64,000 bases of DNA, taken from an uncultured Collinsella sp. GTDB taxonomy: Bacteria > Actinomycetota > Coriobacteriia > Coriobacteriales > Coriobacteriaceae. Positions 1 to 7,273 of the stretch are shown here, piece after piece (position 1 is the first letter of the stretch; each line of letters starts with the position of its first letter). The stretch lies in the NCBI GenBank assembly GCA_934668875.1, contig CAKUON010000001.1:62001-126000 (forward strand), in the 5' to 3' direction. The notes below the pieces were generated by a model. The model searched no databases, was not told the DNA's origin, and saw only the letters and a program-made list of their open reading frames with translations. A program made the position numbers and the translations under genes.

Positions 1-170
1 AGCAGGCGCGCGAGCTTGGCACGACAGCCGTGAATGGTGCGCGCGGCATCGAGTGCACCCGATGTGGCACCGCGCCCGGCATTGCCGAGCGAACACATCG
101 CCTGCGTCACGGCATCGATCACCGTCTGCGGCTTATGCATGGTCGTCGCCGCGTTATCCAGGTAGATCAT
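1..170 (-). CDS. NifS-like cysteine desulfurase / selenocysteine lyase family, 5' part only
   Basis: The reverse strand reads MIYLDNAATTMHKPQTVIDA and continues open to the window edge, so only the first 56 or so residues are visible. The opening YLDNAATT is the N-terminal signature of class V aminotransferase-fold, PLP-dependent cysteine desulfurases. The ATG overlaps the stop of the DUF3343 gene in an ATGA arrangement, which implies translational coupling. With yedF and selD upstream, it probably supplies or relays selenium from (seleno)cysteine; that role is inferred from context. The PLP lysine and catalytic Cys lie outside the window. Confidence 0.8.
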   Translation of the reverse strand, partial: MIYLDNAATTMHKPQTVIDAVTQAMCSLGNAGRGATSGALDAARTIHGCRAKLARL

Positions 171-418
171 CGCACGACCTCCCACATGTCGATCACGGTA
201 AAGCCCTCGGTGGGAACGCCAGCCGCGGCAAGCTCGCCGCGCAGCAAATCCTCATCTGAGGGCAAGGCCTTCCAAGCCAAGCCGCAGCCGGCCGCGACCT
301 CCCCGGGCACGGGAATCGTGCGTCCGGGAAGGCCACGTTCTGTGCACAGGGACTCGCAGCCCATGGCGGCCGCCGTGGTGGGAAACGTGATGACCAGTGC
401 CGGGCGTTTCTCCCTCAT
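167..418 (-). CDS. DUF3343 family protein, putative Se/S carrier
   Basis: A small protein of about 83 residues starting MREKRPALVITFPTT, with TTAAAM-like and C-rich segments (ESLCTERGLPGR, AAGCGLAW). It resembles the DUF3343 family that travels with YedF and SelD. An in-frame ATG 12 codons upstream (454) would overlap the end of yedF. I chose the ATG at 418 because a GGATGGG ribosome site precedes it and the protein then begins at the usual family position. It overlaps the next gene by ATGA. Function is unproven; the conserved cysteines and neighbours suggest handling of selenium or persulfide. Confidence 0.75.
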   Translation of the reverse strand: MREKRPALVITFPTTAAAMGCESLCTERGLPGRTIPVPGEVAAGCGLAWKALPSDEDLLRGELAAAGVPTEGFTVIDMWEVVR

Positions 419-437
419 GGCAATCCCATCCAACGAG

Positions 438-1064
438 CTACGGGCGCACGACACGCACGGCCTGCTCCATCTTCTCCACGATCACGTACATGTTGGTGAC
501 CTCGCCCACCGCGAGCTGGTCCTTAATGCCAAAGTGATCGAGGCAGGTGCCGCAGGTAAGGATCTCCACGCCCTGCTCGGCCAGGGCCTTGAGGTCGTCG
601 AGCACCGGCGAGCCCTCGACGGTAAGCTTGGCGCCGCCGTTGTAGAACAGCATGGTCGCGGGCAGCTCCTCCTGCTGCGTCACGGCAAAGATGAACGCCT
701 TCATGAGCTTGTGGCCCAGCTCGTCGTCACCGCGGCCCATGCAGTCGGTGTAGACCGAGATGACGAGCTTGCCTTTGCCGTCGCCGGCGTCGCAGAAGGC
801 GGCACCGTCCTGCTCGGGCACGTCCACGGCAACGGCGCCGGCGGTCGCCACGGTCACATGCCACTCGACGTCAGAAACCTTCTCAGCCGAGGCCGCGCAG
901 CCCTTCTCCTGCGCCATCTTGGAAATGTTCTTGACGGCGGTCTCGTTATCGACCGAGGTCACGACGGCGCCCTCGCCATCGAGCTGCTTCAGGGCCTTGA
1001 GCGTCTTGACGACGGGCAGCGGGCAGGCATCGCCCATGGCGTTGACTTCAATCTTGGTAGACAT
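438..1064 (-). CDS. yedF: Selenium metabolism protein YedF (TusA-like plus DsrE-like)
   Basis: A 208-residue protein with two domains. The N-terminal TusA/SirA-like domain (about 3-75) carries the CPLP motif near residue 14, the sulfur- or selenium-accepting cysteine of this fold. The C-terminal DsrE-like domain (about 95-205) contains TDCMGRGDDELG and ILTCGTCLDHFG. This pairing defines the selenium-associated YedF family. The ATG follows AAAGGA at good spacing. It lies 56 bp downstream of selD and 19 bp upstream of the DUF3343 gene, so it is in the same operon. Likely role: carrying selenium for selenophosphate or Se-cofactor formation (inferred). Confidence 0.88.
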   Translation of the reverse strand: MSTKIEVNAMGDACPLPVVKTLKALKQLDGEGAVVTSVDNETAVKNISKMAQEKGCAASAEKVSDVEWHVTVATAGAVAVDVPEQDGAAFCDAGDGKGKLVISVYTDCMGRGDDELGHKLMKAFIFAVTQQEELPATMLFYNGGAKLTVEGSPVLDDLKALAEQGVEILTCGTCLDHFGIKDQLAVGEVTNMYVIVEKMEQAVRVVRP

Positions 1065-1120
1065 AGTTTTCCTTTCGAGTTCATCGTTCTAAAACAGTAC
1101 ATAGTTCAATAAACGCGCCG

Positions 1121-2170
1121 CTAGCGGACAACGTGAACAGCGGGACCGCCCGGCTCTGCCTCGCATACGCGACCGACAACGGCGGCGATGCGACCCTCGG
1201 CATGCAGGCGGCGCGCAAGCTCATCCACATCGGCGGCAGGCGCCGCGATGAGCAGGCCACCAGACGTCTGCGGATCGTACAGCGCATCCAGCATGCCCGG
1301 CTCCAGGTCATCGTCGGCAGCCACACGTGGGCCAAAGAAATCCTGGTTGCGGTAGGCACCGGCGGGGATAATGCCCAGTCGCGCCATGTCGAGCACCCGG
1401 TCAAAGAGCGGCACCGCCCCAGACGCAAGCTCAATCTGCACGCCCGAACCCTCGGCCATCTCACACGCATGCCCGATCAGGCCAAAGCCCGTAACGTCGG
1501 TACAGCCGTGAAGCTCAAGGCCCTCTGCAAGGCGAATCGGCGCCTCGTTGAGGGTGCGCATCGAATCAAACATCGCTGCAGCCTCATCCTGCTCGATGAG
1601 CTCGCCCTTAATGGCCGTAGTGATGATGCCCGAGCCGACCGCCTTGGTCAGCAACAGCGCATCGCCCACGCGCGCGCCGCTGTTGGCGAGCATGCGATCG
1701 AGCGGGACAAAACCGCTCACGGACAGGCCGTACTTGGGCTCATCGTCATTGATGGTGTGGCCGCCCGCGATGGTGCAGCCGGCCTCAACGCACTTGTCGG
1801 CGCCGCCCGCCAAAATCTGCCCCGCAACCTCAACGCCCAGGCAGCTGGGAATACAGAGCAGGTTCATGGCATGGCTCGGCGTACCGCCCATGGCGTAGAT
1901 GTCAGACAGCGAGTTTGCCGCCGCGATCTGGCCAAACAGGAACGGGTCGTCAACCATCGGCGGGAAGAAGTCGATGGACTGAACGAGTCCCAGGTTTTCG
2001 CCAACACGGAAGACGCTCGCATCGTCGGAGGTATCGAACCCCACGAGCAAGTTGTCGTTGGGCACATTTGGTAAGTCACCCAGGACCTGGGCGAGGACTC
2101 CAGGAGCCAACTTAGCGGCTCAACCGCTCGCGGCGGTCATAGACGTGAGCCTGATCTGATCGTCGGCCAT
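1121..2170 (-). CDS. selD: Selenide, water dikinase SelD with in-frame UGA (selenocysteine) at codon 17
   Basis: Makes selenophosphate from selenide and ATP. From the ATG at 2168-2170 (preceded by GGAGGTATCG) the frame reads MADDQIRLTSMTAASG, then TGA at 2120-2122, then AAKLAPGVLAQVL and on to the stop, 349 residues in all. SelD proteins have Cys or Sec at residue 17 and an essential Lys at 20; both positions match here (U17, K20). Ordinary gene callers will start at the TTG at 2110 and lose the active site. Later motifs fit the AIRS/PurM-like fold (GFDTSDDASVF, ADKCVEAGCTIAGGHTI, TDVTGFGLIGHA). A hairpin downstream of the UGA is listed separately. Sec decoding genes (selA, selB, tRNA-Sec) must lie elsewhere. 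Confidence 0.93.
2079..2091 (-). promoter_or_regulatory. Candidate bacterial SECIS hairpin in selD
   Basis: In the mRNA sense the sequence is CCCAGGTCCTGGG, a short stem with a GGUCC apical loop about 32 nt after the UGA codon. The E. coli fdhF SECIS also shows GGUC in its apical loop, and known bacterial elements place the loop roughly 16-37 nt from the UGA. An alternative small stem (GGCTC/GAGTC) lies between it and the UGA. Fold prediction was not run. Confidence 0.45.
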
Positions 2171-2239
2171 CGATACCTCCTCTCAAACACAAACAATGCT
2201 TCTCAGTATACGCATGAACGCGCATCTACGGCCGGCTCA

Positions 2240-3004
2240 TCAGCCGAGCGCCTGGGCACGAATGGCCGCGCCGATGGCACCGGCAAAGCGAGCTTGGGGC
2301 GAGGTGGTCACCGGCGAGCCCAGCAGCGCTCCCAGCCGCTCCACAACGTAAGCGTTCTCGCACAGGCCGCCGGTCAGGTAGTACGGGGCGCCCGCTGCCT
2401 GCCCGGCCATAGTCGCCACGCGCGACACGACGCTTTCGATCACACCGCGCGCGATGTTCTCGCGCGGCTCACCGCGACCGATCAGGCTAATGACCTCGCT
2501 TTCGGCAAACACCGTACACATGCTGCTGATCTTGGTTGGCTCACCGGAGCGGGCAAGGTCTGCCATCTGCTGCTGAGAAATACCCAGACGATCGGCCATG
2601 ATCTCCAAAAAGCGCCCCGTACCGGCAGCGCACTTGTCGTTCATGGCAAACTTGGCCACGCGGCCGCCTTTAAGTTGGATGACCTTGGTGTCCTGGCCGC
2701 CCACGTCGATCACGGTGCCGTGGTCGCCAAAGAGCGCCACAGCGCCGGTGCCATGGCAGGTGATCTCGGTCACGACCTTGTGCGCATAGGGCACGGCGAC
2801 ACGGCCGTAACCGGTCGCGACCACACGCACGTCGTCGGCCGCCACGTCGTAGCCGGCCGAAGCAAGCTCTGCGCGCAGGCGCTCGGCCGCATCGACCGAC
2901 GAATACCCCGTCGGCATCACGCAGGTCCACGCGATGGCGCCATCCGCCTCCACCGCCGCGGCCTTCGCAGCCGTCGAGCCTATGTCGATACCAATGCCAA
3001 CCAC
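2240..3004 (-). CDS. 2-hydroxyacyl-CoA dehydratase activator-type ATPase (HgdC/YjiL family)
   Basis: A 254-residue ASKHA-fold ATPase of the BadF/BcrA/HgdC type. It opens with VGIGIDIGSTAAKAA (phosphate-1 loop), has VDVGGQDTKVI (phosphate-2) and NDKCAAGTGRFLE plus SSMCTVFAESEVISLI, whose two cysteines bridge a [4Fe-4S] cluster across the homodimer. These enzymes inject one low-potential electron, driven by ATP, into their partner Fe-S protein. An ATG start at 3028 is possible, but AAGGAGG lies at ideal distance from the GTG at 3002-3004, so I use GTG. It sits between the HgdB-like genes and selD in one operon. Confidence 0.88.
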   Translation of the reverse strand: MVGIGIDIGSTAAKAAAVEADGAIAWTCVMPTGYSSVDAAERLRAELASAGYDVAADDVRVVATGYGRVAVPYAHKVVTEITCHGTGAVALFGDHGTVIDVGGQDTKVIQLKGGRVAKFAMNDKCAAGTGRFLEIMADRLGISQQQMADLARSGEPTKISSMCTVFAESEVISLIGRGEPRENIARGVIESVVSRVATMAGQAAGAPYYLTGGLCENAYVVERLGALLGSPVTTSPQARFAGAIGAAIRAQALG

Positions 3005-3019
3005 GGCATCCTCCTTCAC

Positions 3020-3050
3020 ATGCGGCAAAGGGACTGTCCCTATGCCGCAT
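3020..3050. repeat. 31-bp intergenic palindrome (CAAAGGGAC family)
   Basis: Two 15-bp arms (3020-3034 and 3036-3050) with one mismatch and a single central base. The core GGGACTGTCCC and the flanking CAAAG/CATAG match the palindrome at 14881-14912. It lies between the first HgdB-like gene and the activator gene, overlapping the 5' side of the latter's leader. Confidence 0.8.
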
Positions 3051-3055
3051 TCGTC

Positions 3056-4219
3056 CTACAGTGTCTCGATAAAGGCGGCGATGCGCGTCTCGATCTGGCC
3101 CATGTCGCCGTTGCTGTAGTCGGTCTCGATCTTCATGTACGGAATGCCCACGCCCTCGATGGCCGCCTGCATGCGAGCACTCTCCACGTTAAAGGTGTGG
3201 CAGGCCTGCAGCACGCTCTCCACCACGCCATCGACGTGGTACTTCTCGCACATGGCCAGGGTGTTGTCCATGCGGCCGTCGTTGGGCGTCATGACCGAGC
3301 AGTTGATGTCCAAATAGCGATCGGCGATGGCGCGCAGGATGTCGGGCGCCTCGGGGTCAATCATCATGGCGGCCGTACGCTCGCCCGAGCAGTCGTCCAT
3401 GCACACGACCACGCCGCCGTTGGACTCGATGGTGCGGCCGATCTTGTTGATCACGCCACCCACCGGGCAGCCGGTAATGAGGATGCGCTTGGCATCCGCC
3501 GCAACGGGGCGCTCGCCCGCGTCGTAAGCCTCGCGCAGGGCAGCGACCTTTTGATCCAGCTGCTGCGTATAGGCCTCGATATCAAAGCTAAACGTACCGG
3601 CGAACATGGTGCTCATCAGGTCGACGCCGCTCATAGCCGCCGGCTGGTTGGCCTGCAGCGCAAACATCTCGAGCTGGGCAGCGCGCAGGCGGTTGCGACG
3701 ACGCACGGCAGCGCGCAGGTCGTCATCGGTAATCGTGATGCCGTAGAAGTTCTCGAGTTCCTCCTTGAGCAGGCGACACTCCTCGTACCAGCCCTCGCGC
3801 TCGTAGGCACGGTCGCGGCTCTGCGGCAAATGTAGAATGTGCGTACGCTTGAGCTCGTTGAGCAGCTCGTACATCTTCTTCTTGCCGTCGCAGGTGGTCT
3901 CGCCGATGATCAAGTCGCTAAAGTACGTAAACGGGCACTTTTGCGAATAGGCAAAGCCGTAGGTCGACTTGATGAGCGGGCACAGATTTGCCGGCAGCAC
4001 CTTCTCGGCCTCGGGAATTACCTCGTCGGACGTACCGCACAGGGCGACGCTTGCAGCCCCCGCTGCATCGATAATCTCGAGCGGCGTATAGCTGCACAAA
4101 AAACCGACCAGGCGATTGCCGGCCTGCTTGTAGTCCTTAACGCGAATAAACGCCGCCTTGCGCTGCTCGTTGAACTCCTCAAACGTGCGCGGCAACGCCT
4201 GTTCAATTACATCGGACAT
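3056..4219 (-). CDS. 2-hydroxyacyl-CoA dehydratase / double-cubane-cluster family protein, first paralogue
   Basis: A 387-residue HgdB/FldC-type protein. Cysteines lie in family contexts: [66 protein letters not shown] and LQACHTF. Such cysteines ligate Fe-S clusters in HgdA/HgdB subunits or the double-cubane [8Fe-7S] protein. The ATG at 4217-4219 follows AGGGAG; an upstream in-frame ATG lacks a site. A second paralogue lies upstream and the activator downstream. The pair may form one heteromeric enzyme or two separate reductases; the substrate cannot be read from sequence. Confidence 0.85.
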   Translation of the reverse strand: MSDVIEQALPRTFEEFNEQRKAAFIRVKDYKQAGNRLVGFLCSYTPLEIIDAAGAASVALCGTSDEVIPEAEKVLPANLCPLIKSTYGFAYSQKCPFTYFSDLIIGETTCDGKKKMYELLNELKRTHILHLPQSRDRAYEREGWYEECRLLKEELENFYGITITDDDLRAAVRRRNRLRAAQLEMFALQANQPAAMSGVDLMSTMFAGTFSFDIEAYTQQLDQKVAALREAYDAGERPVAADAKRILITGCPVGGVINKIGRTIESNGGVVVCMDDCSGERTAAMMIDPEAPDILRAIADRYLDINCSVMTPNDGRMDNTLAMCEKYHVDGVVESVLQACHTFNVESARMQAAIEGVGIPYMKIETDYSNGDMGQIETRIAAFIETL

Positions 4220-4264
4220 GTAGCTCCCTAAAAGAAAAAAAACTAAGAAATCCGACAACGGAGA

Positions 4265-4460
4265 CGGCTTTCCCAGGTGCCGCAGATTCCGAGCGACAAG
4301 CCCGACGACGCGTACTGTGGTACGCGAGGAGGGTTGGAGCCGGAAGGTGCGATGCCTGGGAAAGCCGCGGTGCCTGAGGTTGCCGTGAAAGAGAAGCGCC
4401 GCGTACTTTGGTACGCAAGCGACGGTTTGAACGGCAAGATCGGGTGCCTGGGGAAGCCGC
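4265..4460. repeat. Two tandem imperfect repeats of about 93 bp with internal palindromes
   Basis: The gap between the two HgdB-like genes holds a repeated unit. Each copy has a hairpin core, CGTACTGTGGTACG at 4311-4324 and CGTACTTTGGTACG near 4402-4415. Each core is followed 46-47 bp later by CCTGGGAAAGCCG (4355-4367) or CCTGGGGAAGCCG (4448-4460). The inverse CGGCTTTCCCAGG stands at 4265-4277, making the first unit a full inverted repeat. Read on the minus strand, it would form strong RNA hairpins between the two genes. Confidence 0.7.
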
Positions 4461-4465
4461 GCGGC

Positions 4466-5749
4466 TTAGATAGTTTCCAAGAAGGCCTCAATGCGGGTTT
4501 GCAGCTGGCCTGCGTCCTCGCCGGCGTAGTCGGTCGTTATGTGCATAAAGGGAATACCGGCCTCTTCGGCGGCCTTCTCCACGGCGAAGGACTCCATCTC
4601 GTAGAGCGTGCAGAACTGCAGCGCCACGTCGACGATGCCGTCGGCATGCAGGTCACGCGCCATCTGAACGATGTCCTTCATACGCTGGTCGTTGGGGGTA
4701 AAGACGGCGCAGTTGATCTTAAAGTAGCGCTCGGCGATAGCGTCGAGCATCTCGTCGACCGTCTCGCCCGACTCGTCGACCAGGTCCTTGTAGTAGCGCG
4801 AGCCCGTGCAGGACTCCTCGCCCACCACGATGCCGCCAGCCTTCTCGATCAGGTTGAACAGCTTCCAGTTGGGCACGGCCATGGGCGTGCCGGTGTACAG
4901 GATGCGCTTGGTGCCCTTGGGCGCCACGCCCTCACCATTGGCGGCGCGCTCCTCGCACTCGGCAGCCATGTCGTTGATGGCGCCGGTCAGGCGCGGCGTG
5001 TCGTCCATAAAGGCAGCCTGCACGGTCAGCAGGCTGTCGAGGCCGCTGATGGGCGCCGGGTCGGCGGCACGGGTCGCAGCCAAACGCTGCAGGGCACGAC
5101 GCTTCTCATTGACGGCGTGGATAGCGGCCTTCAGGCGCTCAGGCGTGATCTTGACGCCGCACTCTTCCTCGATCTTGGCCGCGAGCTTCTTAACCTCGGC
5201 CTTCCAAGTCACGAGCGTCGACTCGTCGTGTACGTTAGGGATATCCATGACGTACATGTTCTTTTGCGTGGCAAAGAACTCATAGGCCTTCTTCTTGCCG
5301 TCGCAAGTGTTCTCGCCGACTACCAGGTCGCTCGATTCGATGTAGGGGCAGACCTCGCCCAGCTTAAAGCCAGCAAAGCTCTTGATGAGCGGACAGGTGT
5401 TGCGCGGCAGATGCTCCTCGACCTTGTCCGTTGCCCAGTCGGCACCAGAGCACAGGCCCACGGGAATACCATCGCACGCAAGCACGATTTCCTCGGGCAC
5501 ATAGACGCAGAACGAGCCGACGATCTTGGTGGCCTCGCCGGCCTCCTTCTTGTCGAGCATCTCCTTAATACGGCCGCTATGAATGTTGGTGGCAACAAAA
5601 TCCAGGTAGGAAGTGGACTTGGGGCGATTGTTCTGCGTCAGGAACATATCCCCGTACATCTGGCCCACGGCACCCAGCAGCATGTCGTGGTCGGCAAGAT
5701 TCATGCCGAGGCTCTCCCACATCGGATGGAAATCGAATTCTTCAGCCAT
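4466..5749 (-). CDS. 2-hydroxyacyl-CoA dehydratase / double-cubane-cluster family protein, second paralogue
   Basis: A 427-residue paralogue of the downstream gene, with matching landmarks: GSFCVYVPEEIVLACDG, RNTCPLIKSFAGF, GENTCDGKKKAYEF, GEESCTGSRYYKDL, INCAVFTPNDQRM and LQFCTLYEME. The start ATG at 5747-5749 follows GAGAGGGG. It is the first large gene of the minus-strand selenium operon, preceded by a 450-bp structured leader region. The family comprises dehydratases of 2-hydroxyacyl-CoA and double-cubane reductases of small molecules (YjiM/DCCP type). No CoA-transferase or other acyl-CoA gene lies nearby, which favours a DCCP-like reductase (inference). Confidence 0.85.
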   Translation of the reverse strand: MAEEFDFHPMWESLGMNLADHDMLLGAVGQMYGDMFLTQNNRPKSTSYLDFVATNIHSGRIKEMLDKKEAGEATKIVGSFCVYVPEEIVLACDGIPVGLCSGADWATDKVEEHLPRNTCPLIKSFAGFKLGEVCPYIESSDLVVGENTCDGKKKAYEFFATQKNMYVMDIPNVHDESTLVTWKAEVKKLAAKIEEECGVKITPERLKAAIHAVNEKRRALQRLAATRAADPAPISGLDSLLTVQAAFMDDTPRLTGAINDMAAECEERAANGEGVAPKGTKRILYTGTPMAVPNWKLFNLIEKAGGIVVGEESCTGSRYYKDLVDESGETVDEMLDAIAERYFKINCAVFTPNDQRMKDIVQMARDLHADGIVDVALQFCTLYEMESFAVEKAAEEAGIPFMHITTDYAGEDAGQLQTRIEAFLETI

Positions 5750-5908
5750 GGCGGTTCCCCTCTCGAACCAAAAATGAATAGCTACGGTATTGCTGCACGG
5801 TGGGTGGCGAAAACCCAGCCGTGCTTAAACCCGGAATTTTGGGGAACCTGCTTTGCGGTTGATGATTTAGTTGTGCGTCGTCTCTCCCGGAGCCGTGAAC
5901 ATACCTGC

Positions 5909-5977
5909 TCATATGCGGCTCCGAGCCATATAGAGGGCGCACGCGGCAACGCGACGCGAATATGTCTTCTGCGGCAT
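5909..5977 (-). CDS. Possible 22-residue leader peptide
   Basis: An ATG at 5975-5977 follows AAAGGAGGGCG at workable spacing and opens a 22-codon frame, MPQKTYSRRVAACALYMARS plus two residues, ending inside the middle hairpin. It lies in the leader of the HgdB-like operon. A good ribosome site in front of a short frame that ends in a stem is typical of attenuation peptides, but the composition suggests no particular effector. It could be chance. Confidence 0.3.
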   Translation of the reverse strand: MPQKTYSRRVAACALYMARSRI

Positions 5978-6084
5978 CGGCGCGCCCTCCTTTTCTCGTC
6001 GAAGGTAACTATATCAACGGTCGTCGTCCAGACGAACACCGCCGACACGCGTACGACAGCATCGGGATGCGAGTATCTCGCTGA

Positions 6085-6102
6085 CTGATAAATAATTATC
6101 AG
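6085..6102. promoter_or_regulatory. AT-rich palindrome, candidate operator
   Basis: CTGATAAATAATTATCAG is an 18-bp dyad with perfect 7-bp arms in an otherwise GC-rich genome. It resembles Fur-family boxes (TGATAAT and its inverse). It lies about 50 bp upstream of the candidate -35 of the HgdB-like/selenium operon. The regulator is unknown. Confidence 0.4.
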
Positions 6103-6199
6103 ATTAATAAGGTTTTGTCATCCCCGATTCGGCGAATGGCGGCCCGTTAAGGACCCGGACGGCCAAGGAACCAATCCCCCGACCGTACCGCACACCGCG

Positions 6200-7270
6200 C
6201 TACCGGCAAACCAGATGGATTCTGCTCGCATCAAAATGCATGCGCAGGGTCTCCCCCGCCTGCGGCAACTCCTCGACAGGCACACTCACCTTGTTGACCT
6301 TCCACTGCAGGCGCGTCGGTGCGTCGGCACGTGGCACATCCAGCAGCACCAAGCGCTCAAAACGCGAATCGCTCACGCGGGCCACGTGCAGGTCGTAGCT
6401 GTTGCGACCACGCTCGGCACGGTTGTCCACATGGAAGTAGCTCGCGCGGATGCCCAGGTACGCCACGTTATCGGGCACCTCGCGGCCCACATTGAAGGTC
6501 ATGCCCCAGTCCAGGGCTTCAACTTCCTGAGGCCCGATCTTGCGCGCACGGCTCGTGTTCTTGCAGCCCGTCAGGCGCAGCGCGGCCAAGGTTTGCGGCC
6601 GGCGGACCACGTCCTCGACGGAACCGATCTCCTCCACATGCCCGTTGTGCATCACACAGATGCGCTCGCACAGACGGCACGCCTCATCGATATCGTGGCT
6701 CACGTACAGCACGGTGCGGTTGCAGACATCGAAGAGATCGAGCATGTTTTGCTCAAGCGCGCTCTTGAGATACGCATCGAGTGCGCTCATGGGCTCGTCG
6801 AACATGAAGATGCCCGGGTGCGCCGCCACCATGCGGGCAAGCGCCACACGCTGCTGCTGGCCGCCCGAAAGTCGCGCGGGATAGCGGTCGGCAAAGTCGG
6901 CCAGGCCAAAGATACCCAGATAGCGTTCGGCAAGCTTTTTGCGCGCTGCGGCGTCGCCGGCATCCTCAACGCCGGCACAAACGTTATCGGCCACCGTCAT
7001 ATTGGGAAACAGCTGATAGTTTTGGAACAGCAGGGCGCACTTGCGTTCCTGGGGCGACAAGTTGATGCCCGCGGCAGAGTCGAAGAAGGTCACGCCATTG
7101 ACGACGATCTTGCCCTCATCGGGCGTCTCCACGCCGGCGATGCAGCGCAAGGTACAGCTCTTACCGCATCCGGAGGCGCCAAGCAGCGCCACCCGCTCCT
7201 CGCCGGCTTCCAGCTGCATGTCGAGCATAAACCCGGGATAGCGTTTTTTGATATCCAGAACGAGCGACAT
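6200..7270 (-). CDS. modC: Molybdate ABC transporter ATP-binding protein
   Basis: A 356-residue ABC ATPase that energises molybdate import through ModB. Walker A GASGCGKS (about 32-39), Q-loop region LLFQNYQLFPNMT, signature LSGGQQQR, Walker B IFMFDEPMSALD and the switch histidine in YVSHDIDEA are all present. The C-terminal 120 residues resemble a divergent TOBE-like regulatory domain. It starts 3 bp after the modB stop, so it is co-translated with modB. The substrate call rests on the adjacent modA and modB and the molybdopterin genes beyond. Confidence 0.9.
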   Translation of the reverse strand: MSLVLDIKKRYPGFMLDMQLEAGEERVALLGASGCGKSCTLRCIAGVETPDEGKIVVNGVTFFDSAAGINLSPQERKCALLFQNYQLFPNMTVADNVCAGVEDAGDAAARKKLAERYLGIFGLADFADRYPARLSGGQQQRVALARMVAAHPGIFMFDEPMSALDAYLKSALEQNMLDLFDVCNRTVLYVSHDIDEACRLCERICVMHNGHVEEIGSVEDVVRRPQTLAALRLTGCKNTSRARKIGPQEVEALDWGMTFNVGREVPDNVAYLGIRASYFHVDNRAERGRNSYDLHVARVSDSRFERLVLLDVPRADAPTRLQWKVNKVSVPVEELPQAGETLRMHFDASRIHLVCR

Positions 7271-7273
7271 GGC

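Larger units (their letters stand above)
5750..6199 (-). other. 450-bp structured upstream region of the HgdB-like/selenium operon
   Basis: This gap between the modC end and the operon's first gene contains three inverted repeats able to form RNA hairpins on the minus strand. They are GCACGG.../...CCGTGC at about 5792-5820, CGGAGCCG/CGGCTCCG at about 5889-5926, and GAGGGCGC/GCGCCCTC at about 5933-5998. A possible -10 TATAGT (6008-6013) lies 17 bp from TTCGTC (6031-6036), giving a leader of about 250 nt. A short ORF and an AT-rich palindrome are listed separately. I could not match it to a known riboswitch class. Confidence 0.5.

Noticed and set aside
2120..2122. In-frame stop in selD as evidence of a pseudogene
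   Set aside because: The stop falls exactly on the catalytic Cys/Sec codon, the rest of the gene is intact, and the neighbours are selenium genes.
2294..3835. Long open frame (over 500 codons) on the plus strand opposite the activator and HgdB-like genes
   Set aside because: It is antisense to well-recognised proteins and encodes His/Arg/Ala-rich sequence without domains, as expected for the reverse of GC-rich genes.
5870..5930. Glycine- or c-di-GMP-type riboswitch upstream of the HgdB-like operon (GGGAGAGAC, CGCAAAGC)
   Set aside because: Only short resemblances; the order and the remaining conserved parts of either aptamer are missing.
4277..6088. Plus-strand open frame of about 600 codons
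   Set aside because: Antisense to the second HgdB-like gene and extends through intergenic repeats; no family features.
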